A DNA stretch of 25,000 nt from Symbiodinium natans (lineage: Eukaryota > Sar > Dinophyceae > Suessiales > Symbiodiniaceae), in assembly GCA_905221605.1 (NCBI GenBank), contig CAJNDS010000935.1, positions 197,501 through 222,500 on the forward strand, read 5' to 3'. Every line of letters starts with the position of its first letter. The first letter of the stretch is position 1. Shown here in pieces: positions 1 through 6,639 of this stretch. A program made the translations under genes and the position numbers. The notes below the pieces were generated by a model. That model saw only the letters and a program-made list of their open reading frames with translations, ran no database searches and was not told the DNA's origin.

Positions 1-93
1 CTAAACCCTAAACCCTAAACTCTAAACCCGAAACCGCAATTAAACCTAAACCCAAACCCTAATCCCTAAAACCCTAAAACCCTAAACCAACCC
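1..93. repeat. Degenerate CCCTAAA telomere-like tract
   Basis: CCCTAAA units with substitutions and extra A's (CCCTAAAA, CCCGAAA). This is interstitial rather than a chromosome end, because the opposite orientation appears about 110 bp further in. Confidence 0.85.
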
Positions 94-203
94 CCATATT
101 CCGGGCCAGCTACGCATGCAAGCTGGAGAGTGTTCATGAGGTCCGCGTTCTTTCGGGTGACCTCCGCTGCATTCTCGATGAGCTCCTGGAGCTATGTCTG
201 GAG
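94..203 (-). other. Unique segment between telomere-like tracts, possibly coding-derived
   Basis: About 110 bp of non-telomeric DNA. On the minus strand a frame of about 30 codons is open, with mostly G/C third positions and an amphipathic, coiled-coil-like composition (for example LIENAAEVTRKNADLMNTLQ). The plus strand also has an open frame, and 30 open codons are expected by chance in six frames. I do not recognise a protein. Confidence 0.25.
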
Positions 204-276
204 TAGGGTTTAGGGTTTAGGGTTTAGGGTTTAGGGTTTAGAGTTTAGGGTTTGGGGTTTAGGGTTTAGGGTTTAG
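204..276. repeat. TTTAGGG telomere-like tract
   Basis: About ten TTTAGGG units with a few variants (GAGTTTAGGG, TTTGGGG). Its orientation is opposite to the tract at the left edge. Confidence 0.9.
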
Positions 277-815
277 AATTTCTCTGTGTAGGGTTTCTTG
301 GTAGCCTAGGTGTTAGGGATTTGGTTTGGGGTTCGGGGTGAGGGTTTAGGGCTCGGGGTTGGCCTCAACCCTAAAGCCAACACCAGAAAACCAATGTACT
401 TTTTGGCTTTAAAATGGCTGTATAAGGGAGACCTTGAGTGTTCACGTCCTCCCCAAGGAGCCTTGAACCCTCATTTACTTGGCCATTTTTTGGGCTGGTT
501 ACTTTATAACGGAACCCAGAACCAACAAAACAGATCAAGCCGCTAAAGGAGGGACCCCTTTCAGGGATTTCAGGGGTTTCAAAAGGGGCTGCTTTGGTGT
601 CTGGGGACAATTTCTGGTATATTAGGGGTTATAAATGGGGAATAAGGTTAAGGGTCCGTTTCTCCCTCAAGGTTGGGCTAGTTACATGGTCCCTTAGTAT
701 GGGGCCCGCTGAAATATAAAACCCTATCCAACCCAAGGGCCCATACATCAGAACCCTTCAAAGGGAGGTTAGGGACCATATTAAGGGCCCGTATAACTAC
801 TCCTAAACGACCCCC
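277..815. other. Non-coding interval with a dispersed-repeat copy
   Basis: No credible gene. The first part is decayed TTTAGGG-like sequence. At about 484-533 there is a segment (TTTATAA, GGAACCCAGAACCAA) that recurs with substitutions at about 14763-14810, so the interval holds at least one dispersed repeat copy. The short open frames here overlap on both strands and have repeat-derived composition. Confidence 0.6.
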
Positions 816-1257
816 ACTCAACAGTCGACCCATCGCCCAGAACGGCGGCAAAAGCTTTTGTTGGATCTTCTGCAGCAGACCTTGCACAGCACTGCTTTCG
901 CCGCCATAGCTAGGGTCGCCCCAGGGAACAACGACCTATCACCCAGAGAAATAGCAAAAGCTCCATCAGAAGCTTGGATCTGCTGCACGTCCTTCAGCAG
1001 GTCTTGTGCAGCACTGCTGTTGCCCCAGGTCAAGGCAGCAAAAGAATTGCGGGGAGCCTGGAATTGCTCCACATTCTTCAGTCGATGTTGCACATCACGG
1101 TCTCCGCCATAGCAGAACCCAAAGTCGCCCGTAGACCCGTCAGCATGGCGGAAAGCGCCGTTGCGCGTCCTCCAGCTGATCTTGCACAGCACTGCTGTCC
1201 CCACCAACGTGAGCACTGCGGTCACAGACCCGTCGCGGTAAAGGCTGCATCATGTCT
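816..1257 (-). pseudogene. Decayed RCC1-like repeats downstream of the intact RCC1-like ORF
   Basis: This stretch continues the repeat unit of the upstream ORF on the same strand, but with small deletions and frame breaks. Recognisable pieces include the VQQIQAS-like helix segment, the SSAVQD-like segment and a degraded DGS(V)TW core. About three units can be traced. One unit near 1190-1250 lacks roughly ten bases of the core, so the 'AAILGDGSVV' part cannot be read in frame. A 135-residue open frame (818-1225) stitches pieces together but loses the periodic pattern. The likeliest reading is that the gene once had about twelve repeats and the 3' end is now eroding. Exons with unrecognised introns are less likely because the breaks fall inside units at different places. 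Confidence 0.7.
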
Positions 1258-1259
1258 GG

Positions 1260-2621
1260 TCAAAACGGGCTTTGGCCGTTTGGCCCGGGTGGGCTCCTGA
1301 GCTGATCTTGCACAGCACTGCTGTCGCCGCCATGGTCAGCATGCCCCCAGGTCACAACAGACCCGTCGCCCAGAATGGCGGCAAAGGCCGCGTCGGTCGC
1401 TTCGATCTGCTGCACTTCCTTCAGCTGACCTTGCACCGCACTGCAATCCCCACCGCCGTGCGTAGGGCCCCAGGTCACAACAGACCCATCGCCCAGAACG
1501 GCGGCAAAAGCCAAGCTGGTAGCTTGGATCTGCTGCACATTCTTCAGCAGACCTTGCACAGCACTGCTGTCACTGCCATAGTCAGCATGCCCCCAGGTCA
1601 CAACAGACCCGTCAGCCCGAACGGCAGCAAAAGCCTGCTTGGAAGCTTGGATCTGCTGCACTTCCTTCAACTGATCGTGCACCGCGCTGCTATCCCCACC
1701 AAAGTCAGGAAGGCCCCAGGTCACAACAGACCCGTCGCCCAGGATGGCAGCAAAAGCCGACAGAGATGCTTGGATCTGCTGCACATCCTTGAGCTGACCT
1801 TGGACATATCTGCTGTCAGCGCCGCAGGGACCATAGCCCCAGGTCACAACAGACCCATCGCCCAGAATGGCTCCAAAAGCCCGGCTGGAAGCTTGAATCT
1901 TCCGCACATCCTTGAGCTGACCTTGGACATAACGGCTGTCAGCGCCCCACTGAGCATCGCCCCAGGTCACAACAGACCCGTCGCCCAGAATGGCGGCAAA
2001 AGCCGCCCAAGACGCGTGGATCTGCTGCACGTCCTGTAGCCGATCTTGTACAGCACTGCTGTCGCCGCCGCAGCGAGCATCGCCCCAGGTCACAACAGAC
2101 CCATCACCCAGAATGGCAGCAAAAGCCCTGCTGGTAGCTTGGATCTGCTGCACTTCCTTCAGCTGACCTTGCACTGCACTGCTGCCCCCACCAAGCCAAG
2201 GAGTGCCCCAGGACACCACTGACCCCCCGTCCAGAATGGCGGCAAATGCCCTGGAGGTAGCTTGGATCTCCTGCACATCCTTCAACTGCCATTGCACAAG
2301 ACTGCTGTCGCCACCAGAGCGTTCGTCGCCCCAGGTAACAACAGAGCCATCACCCAGAATGGCAGCAAAAGCGCCGCGGTTGCCGCGAACCTGAAGGCTG
2401 CGCACCTGTAAGGTCAGCCTGTCCCCGTTCTTCAATCTACATTCCTCCACCGTGGCTGCTCCGTCCAGAATGCTTCCGGAGGAGTCAAGCAGTCTGCCCC
2501 GGCCAACTGCCTGCAGAATATTCTGAGCTCTGGTCTTCAATGAGTCTACGGACTCGTCCGGTCCTGCTTCCAGCGTCACCATCCTGCCACTTAGCAGGCC
2601 CACCTCAATCGCAAGGGCCAT
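1260..2621 (-). CDS. Ubiquitin-like plus RCC1-like repeat protein, probably 3'-truncated
   Basis: 453 residues, starting at an ATG at 2621. Residues about 1-75 resemble the ubiquitin fold: a hairpin with 'SGRMVTLEAGPDESVDSLK', then 'LLDSSGSILDG' and 'LKNGDRLTLQV', which correspond to the ubiquitin strand-helix-strand order. About nine tandem units of 41 residues (123 bp) follow, each with a core DGSVVTWG, a variable xxxxGGDSSAVQ loop and a helix LK(D/E)VQQIQAS.AFAAILG. This is a RCC1/HERC-type beta-propeller repeat. Such proteins, often called HERC- or RCC1-like, are abundant in Symbiodiniaceae; their substrates are unknown. No HECT domain is present. The last unit breaks after 'VQDQL' into an unrelated tail (SPPGPNGQSPF) and a stop, and decayed units continue downstream. 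The 5' side runs into a CCCTAAA tract about 90 bp upstream, and I see no promoter. The high identity between units suggests unit turnover by duplication or conversion. Confidence 0.8.
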   Translation of the reverse strand: MALAIEVGLLSGRMVTLEAGPDESVDSLKTRAQNILQAVGRGRLLDSSGSILDGAATVEECRLKNGDRLTLQVRSLQVRGNRGAFAAILGDGSVVTWGDERSGGDSSLVQWQLKDVQEIQATSRAFAAILDGGSVVSWGTPWLGGGSSAVQGQLKEVQQIQATSRAFAAILGDGSVVTWGDARCGGDSSAVQDRLQDVQQIHASWAAFAAILGDGSVVTWGDAQWGADSRYVQGQLKDVRKIQASSRAFGAILGDGSVVTWGYGPCGADSRYVQGQLKDVQQIQASLSAFAAILGDGSVVTWGLPDFGGDSSAVHDQLKEVQQIQASKQAFAAVRADGSVVTWGHADYGSDSSAVQGLLKNVQQIQATSLAFAAVLGDGSVVTWGPTHGGGDCSAVQGQLKEVQQIEATDAAFAAILGDGSVVTWGHADHGGDSSAVQDQLRSPPGPNGQSPF

Positions 2622-3005
2622 GATGCTGGCACGGGCAACCCCGCACGCTGCCGCAGTGGATCACAGAGCACGAGAGACTGCACGATGGCGATGGGGCTAT
2701 GGAGTTTTAGATCCCTAAACCCTAAACCCAAAACCCTAAACCCATGTGTTTGGGGCAGCTTGGGGCTTGTAATACAGGCCCATCCTGAGCTGGCTTCAAC
2801 ATTTATCTTGGCTCCATATCAGGTGGAAGTGAGTCAGGCGTTGGGCTTCCCTAAGCCCTAAACCCTAAACCCTGAACCCTAAACCCGAAACCCTAAACCC
2901 TAAATAAATCCTAAACCCTGAGCCCAAATTAAAGTTTAGGGTTCACCGGAAGACTGGAATTGTGTGCAGGATGCATGGATCTTGTATCAGGGACCACAAG
3001 ACCCC
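2622..3005. other. Interval with two CCCTAAA tracts
   Basis: Telomere-like tracts lie at about 2713-2743 and 2849-2920, separated by about 100 bp of unique sequence. No gene is supported. The first 90 bp form the upstream flank of the RCC1-like ORF. Confidence 0.6.
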
Positions 3006-3204
3006 CTGGTTCTTAGTAGGGAATGAGGGAATTCATTCGGGCCCTAAAAATGCCCATGAAGGTATCTGATTCATGGCTGGGATCGTATTAAAAATTTAAG
3101 TTGATATTATTTATTGGGCTTAAGTACCCTTAAAAATGTAAAATGTTACCCAACTATGACCAAGGTAATGGGGCCCTGATTCCTCGTTCCCTACTACGAA
3201 CCAG
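3006..3204. repeat. MITE-like inverted-repeat segment of about 200 bp
   Basis: The left arm at about 3006-3033 (CTGGTTCTTAGTAGGGAATG) matches, with a few mismatches, the reverse complement of the right arm at about 3178-3204 (CTGGTTCGTAGTAGGGAACG). The similarity extends inward to a GGGCCC in both arms. The interior is A/T-rich and non-coding. Terminal inverted repeats around a short non-coding core fit a small non-autonomous DNA element. I could not fix a target duplication, so a simple inverted duplication remains possible. Confidence 0.5.
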
Positions 3205-3246
3205 AAGGAAGATAGAGGCGGGGGGCTCAAGAGATTAAGTGGTACG

Positions 3247-3388
3247 TTTATAGGGTTTAGGGTTTAGGGTTTACGGGGGATCCCCCTGAGTACCCAAACC
3301 CTAAAGGTTCGGGTTGAGGTGAAGGCAGGTGCGTTCTGGAGCCCAACGTTTGGGGTTCAGGGTTTAGGGTTTAGGGTTTAGGGTTTAG
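3247..3388. repeat. Two short TTTAGGG tracts
   Basis: TTTAGGG units at about 3247-3273 and 3361-3388 flank about 85 bp of unique sequence. Confidence 0.8.
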
Positions 3389-3528
3389 TGTCGCGCAAGG
3401 ATGTATCTTCCACTTCGATGTTCAAGCCACAGTCCTTCACAATCATGGCGCGCCCAAGGAATGCTGCATCCATCACCGGCGTGTTTTTCTGCTTGTCCTC
3501 GGTATTCCTGATGATGAGCTCATTTGGT
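3389..3528 (-). other. Possible captured coding fragment, 46 codons
   Basis: Between a TTTAGGG tract and a degenerate CCCTAAA tract, the minus strand is open for 46 codons, from a TGA to a TAA, with protein-like composition (pieces such as NTPVMDAAFLGRAMIVKDCG and LNIEVEDTSLRD). There is no start codon at its beginning, so it would be an internal exon or a gene fragment. I do not recognise the family. The plus strand is also open across it in a 79-codon frame that runs into telomeric repeat, and that frame looks like a shadow. Confidence 0.35.
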
Positions 3529-4228
3529 CACTTCTCTTTGCTTAACCCGAAACCCAAACCCCAAAACCCTACACCCTACACCCTAAACCCTAAGGGTTAC
3601 CATTCTAAGGCGGCCCTCAGGATTTAGTACTGAGAAACTCTTTGGACTAAGAGTACGTCTCCTTCGTATCCCCTAGAAACCCTGCTAGAATCCCCATAGT
3701 CCACCTTAGTCACCTACGTACTGCGGTCAAAGGGCTTCCAAGTAACTCAGCTTTGTAATTCAAGTTGCCTAGACCCAAGTGCAAAGGGCTTCTAAGAAAA
3801 CCTAAACGTACCCTAAGCCCTAATACCCATATAAGCCTTAAACCCAAAAACCTAAGCCCTAAACCCAAAATCCTAAACCCTAAACCCTAAACCCTAAGGG
3901 AACCTAATTTCCCTAAAACAAAAGGGGAACAAGGGGCGGAATCTAGGGCTCCAGAGCACTGGACAAAGACATCTTACATCAACCCTGGGTTGCCCTACTG
4001 AGAGCCCTAACACCCTAACACCCTAACACCCTAACACCCTAACACCCTAACACCCAAAAATCCTAAAACCCTGAACCCTGAACCCTAAAACCCTAAAACC
4101 CCAAAACCCTAAAACCCTAACACCCTAAACCCGAAACCCGAAACCCTAAACCCTAAACCCTAAACCCTAACCCTAAACCCTAAACCCTAAACCCTAAACC
4201 CTAAACCCTAACCCGACCCTAAACCCTA
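3529..4228. repeat. Mostly CCCTAAA-derived sequence including an 8-bp CACCCTAA variant array
   Basis: Degenerate CCCTAAA at about 3545-3592, a cleaner tract at about 3818-3898, and a long tract at about 4003-4228. Within the last, about 4004-4053 is a run of roughly six 8-bp CACCCTAA units, which then gives way to CCCTAAAA and CCCTAAA. The unique sequence between tracts (about 3600-3800) has no supported gene. Confidence 0.8.
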
Positions 4229-4488
4229 CTGATAGCGTCTGACCCGCACTTCGGGCTCAGGTTTGAAGGCTCTGGATGCAAGAGAATTGGCCAAAGTAGG
4301 GGTCAGGCTTTAGGGTGTAGTGTGTAGGGTTTAGGGTTTAGGGTTTAGGGCTAGTTCGGCTTTAAGGCTTTAACCTTATCTAGGGTTCTCTTGGCACTAG
4401 AAGCTCTTTTGACTTAGTAAGCCTACTTAGTACCCCCTCGAACCCGAACTTCCATCCCCATAACCCACCTGACTAAGCCTGCTTGCCA
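4229..4488. other. Unique sequence with one short TTTAGGG tract
   Basis: A TTTAGGG tract lies at about 4325-4352. The rest is short unique sequence with no supported gene. Confidence 0.6.
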
Positions 4489-4505
4489 GGGTTTAGGGTT
4501 TAGGG
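4489..4505. repeat. Left remnant of the TTTAGGG insertion target, ending in the target-site duplication
   Basis: Just over two TTTAGGG units end exactly at the LTR boundary. The last five bases, TAGGG (4501-4505), are repeated immediately outside the other LTR (13360-13364). Confidence 0.8.
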
Positions 4506-4797
4506 TACGGGGGCAACCGAAGGGGAAAAGGAAAAGAAATCAACCCTTAACAGTTGCCTATATGGATTTCCCAGATCGAACCAGTAAGAGAAGAACCCCA
4601 CCCTAGAGGGAAAGGCTAAGGGAGAAGGGTCGGGACTACTACCTCCCACAAGACCCAACACCCAACACACGGACACAACCTTTTCAACGAAAAGCGGACG
4701 GCTCTTGGCCATCTTGAGCCAAATATGATTTCCGGGTTCATTGACCCATCCAACCCCAACACGAACTCCTTTCTACAATACCAATTGCAGCTCCGCA
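4506..4797 (-). repeat. 3' LTR (left copy)
   Basis: 292 bp, matching 13068-13359 except at 4706. The match stops sharply at both ends (G4505 versus C13067; C4798 versus T13360). It contains the spliced-leader-like motif at 4713-4727. Confidence 0.93.
4713..4727 (-). promoter_or_regulatory. Spliced-leader-like motif in the 3' LTR
   Basis: The minus strand reads CATATTTGGCTCAAG. The dinoflagellate spliced leader ends CATTTTGGCTCAAG, so the last 11 bases match exactly and the rest differ by one inserted A. An ATG follows directly. The copy in the 5' LTR is at 13275-13289. It may be a spliced-leader relic fixed through reverse transcription of a trans-spliced RNA, or simply a trans-splice acceptor region ending in AG. 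Confidence 0.5.
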
Positions 4798-4805
4798 CTC
4801 CCCCT
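4798..4805 (-). promoter_or_regulatory. Polypurine tract
   Basis: The minus strand reads AGGGGGAG immediately before the TGCGGAG start of the 3' LTR. This is the position and composition expected for the plus-strand DNA primer of an LTR retrotransposon. Confidence 0.75.
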
Positions 4806-5074
4806 GTCCTAGGATTTTCTAGGACACCTTGGAGGTGCAGATATTTTGGCCAAAAACTGCCATTAAGGCAGCAGCCAGCTGCTTGAAATGCATGTTATGG
4901 TTTAACGTCTTCCAGGACGGAATTATAGCACATTGGCTAACCTACTACCCACAGAGAATCTCTTTTCACCATGATCCTCTCATCACTGAAGACTCCTTGG
5001 CCTTCTTCACCACAAACCGTGGTCTTCGCTACGCGAAAAGCTACTGACTTCTACTATCAGGGATTTCCATACCC
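4806..5074 (-). other. 3' untranslated part of the element
   Basis: 270 bp between the stop of the last ORF and the polypurine tract. I see no domain on the minus strand. A 72-codon plus-strand frame (4829-5047) is antisense to the element, and I do not treat it as a gene. Confidence 0.5.
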
Positions 5075-5938
5075 TTAATAGTAACCACCACATTTGTCAG
5101 CACATTGGCTGTTCCAGCGCACCTGTCTCCAGAAAGAGAAAAACCATCCCTTCATCCATACCATCCAATCACTTCTTTTTCCGATTGTTGGCAATCTTGA
5201 GGTGAAGTTGCAGCAGAATATACTCTCCAGGTCCGAAACTGTAAGAACAGGATCCTGTACGCCCCTTTGAATTGAGGATACCAATCCTTCTCTCTTTGCG
5301 TCCTCAATCGCCTGGCAAGATTGACCCAGCTCTGCATTTGCAGTGGCAGACCCTGGTGCATCCGCATCAGATGGACGATCCTTTTCCTCAGGATCTTGCA
5401 CCATTACCACCTCTTCTTTTTTGGGACTCTGACTTTTCTCCTTCTTCTTTGTCTTTCCACCGACATTTGACTTTGTGCGCACTTTCGAGGCTTTTTCCAC
5501 TGCAGAAACCACCACATTGGATGATGATCCACCCTTCTCAATGATCGCCGGCATCTTCTTCGGCTTTGGAACCATGAGAGTGTAAGGATCTTCGATAGCT
5601 GCAGCTTTCCTCTTCTTTTTTACCTTTTTCTTCTCCTCCTCAACGGCAACCTCCGTCTCCGAAGTCTCAACCACTTCTTTTTCGGCAGGAATATCCTTGC
5701 TGGACTCCCTTTCTAGGGACCTCTTTTTGCCTCTTTTGGAATCCTTTTCTTCTCCCAAATTGGCTCGCTCGTACCATATCCTCAGGTCATTGACCCATTC
5801 TTCCACCTCCGTGAGCGAAACCTCATAAAACTTCACAACTTCGAGAAGTTCCAGCACGGTCAACATACCAGTGGTCCACGAAACCCATACTTGATCCATT
5901 TGGTCAGTATCTCCAGCGAACTTCAGGAGTTTGAACAA
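5075..5938 (-). CDS. Element ORF 4: Lys/Glu-rich C-terminal region
   Basis: About 287 residues. The frame opens without an ATG (the first listed codon is TTG) and continues, in the -1 frame, the preceding ORF, whose last codons overlap it at 5923-5938. The shift may lie a little upstream, for example at the A3 run at 5960-5962. Residues about 15-65 are helical with aromatic residues (VWVSWTTGMLTVLELLEVVK). Then come highly charged Lys/Glu/Ser stretches such as KKKVKKKRK that look disordered and basic, possibly nucleic-acid binding or nuclear-targeting. The end (about 240-287) is richer in Trp, Phe and Cys. I recognise no integrase, reverse transcriptase or RNase H motif. It is probably the C-terminal part of the element's single large product rather than an independent gene. 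Confidence 0.65.
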   Translation of the reverse strand: MFKLLKFAGDTDQMDQVWVSWTTGMLTVLELLEVVKFYEVSLTEVEEWVNDLRIWYERANLGEEKDSKRGKKRSLERESSKDIPAEKEVVETSETEVAVEEEKKKVKKKRKAAAIEDPYTLMVPKPKKMPAIIEKGGSSSNVVVSAVEKASKVRTKSNVGGKTKKKEKSQSPKKEEVVMVQDPEEKDRPSDADAPGSATANAELGQSCQAIEDAKREGLVSSIQRGVQDPVLTVSDLESIFCCNFTSRLPTIGKRSDWMVWMKGWFFSFWRQVRWNSQCADKCGGYY

Positions 5939-6639
5939 TGGTCCGCCTCTGCTCGAGCCAAATCTGGCTTGCCATTGGACAGAAATGAAATCGCCTCCAT
6001 CAACAGTTCCGTCATCTTGGTCTCTTCGTCATAAACCATAAAATCCTCCTCACCATCATCGAACTGTTCAGGAGAGATCTCCTTTTCACCACCATTTGCA
6101 CCAGAACTTCTCCTTGGACCATCCCTTGGGGGCGTCCTTGGAGACCTTGGCCTCTGTTCTTCCAGCGGAACATCATGCCCGAAGACACACCTGTCACCAA
6201 ACCGACACTTCCCAGACCGAGCAAACTGGATGCACCTCACACCAGTTGCATCATGCGAGAACTCACAATCCTTTCCAGCGAAACATTCTCTCCCTGCCAC
6301 ATAGTATTTGCACCAATACGAATGTAGCACCACATCATCTTCGGAATGGATGAATTTGCAGTCGTCACCAAATTTGCAGCGATCTTTCCCCTTGCCGAAC
6401 CAATAGCAGAAGCCCTTCTTCCTCTTCTCCAAGCGCTCTGCCTCATACCGGTCCATAGGGCGATTGTGCTCTACATGAACATTGCCATGTACCTGGGGAC
6501 TGCTCCCTTCACCCGACGTGCTATCAGTATTTGGTGCTTGGAGTACAGCTGGAAAACCTGGCCTTGGTCCTACCACCTTCATGATTGGTTTTCCGCCAAC
6601 TCCTGAGCCATGCTGAGACGATCCAAAAACATTGAACAT
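5923..6639 (-). CDS. Element ORF 3: triple CCCH zinc-finger region
   Basis: 238 residues from an ATG at 6639. It is in the -1 frame relative to the long upstream ORF, which ends at 6579, so the two overlap by about 60 bp. Its frame is closed by a TAG just upstream, so a -1 shift would have to occur within about 75 bp; the T5 run (plus-strand A5 at 6625-6629) is the best candidate. Three CCCH fingers lie in the middle: C-x9-C-x5-C-x3-H (FCYWFGKGKDRCKFGDDCKF), C-x8-C-x5-C-x3-H (WCKYYVAGRECFAGKDCEFS) and C-x8-C-x5-C-x3-H (RCIQFARSGKCRFGDRCVFG). This class usually binds single-stranded RNA. A Pro/Arg/Ser-rich linker and an acidic stretch follow. It may start by reinitiation at its own ATG or be fused to the upstream product by frameshifting. 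Confidence 0.75.
   Translation of the reverse strand: MFNVFGSSQHGSGVGGKPIMKVVGPRPGFPAVLQAPNTDSTSGEGSSPQVHGNVHVEHNRPMDRYEAERLEKRKKGFCYWFGKGKDRCKFGDDCKFIHSEDDVVLHSYWCKYYVAGRECFAGKDCEFSHDATGVRCIQFARSGKCRFGDRCVFGHDVPLEEQRPRSPRTPPRDGPRRSSGANGGEKEISPEQFDDGEEDFMVYDEETKMTELLMEAISFLSNGKPDLARAEADHCSNS

Noticed and set aside
1-280. Left edge as a true chromosome end
   Set aside because: CCCTAAA at the edge is degenerate and is followed within 110 bp by the opposite orientation, so it is an interstitial tract.
1272-2039. 255-codon plus-strand ORF opposite the RCC1-like gene
   Set aside because: Antisense shadow of the 123-bp repeats; the minus strand has the coherent ubiquitin-like and RCC1 pattern.
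4829-5047. 72-codon plus-strand ORF next to the 3' LTR
   Set aside because: Antisense to the element's 3' untranslated part, with no recognisable domain.
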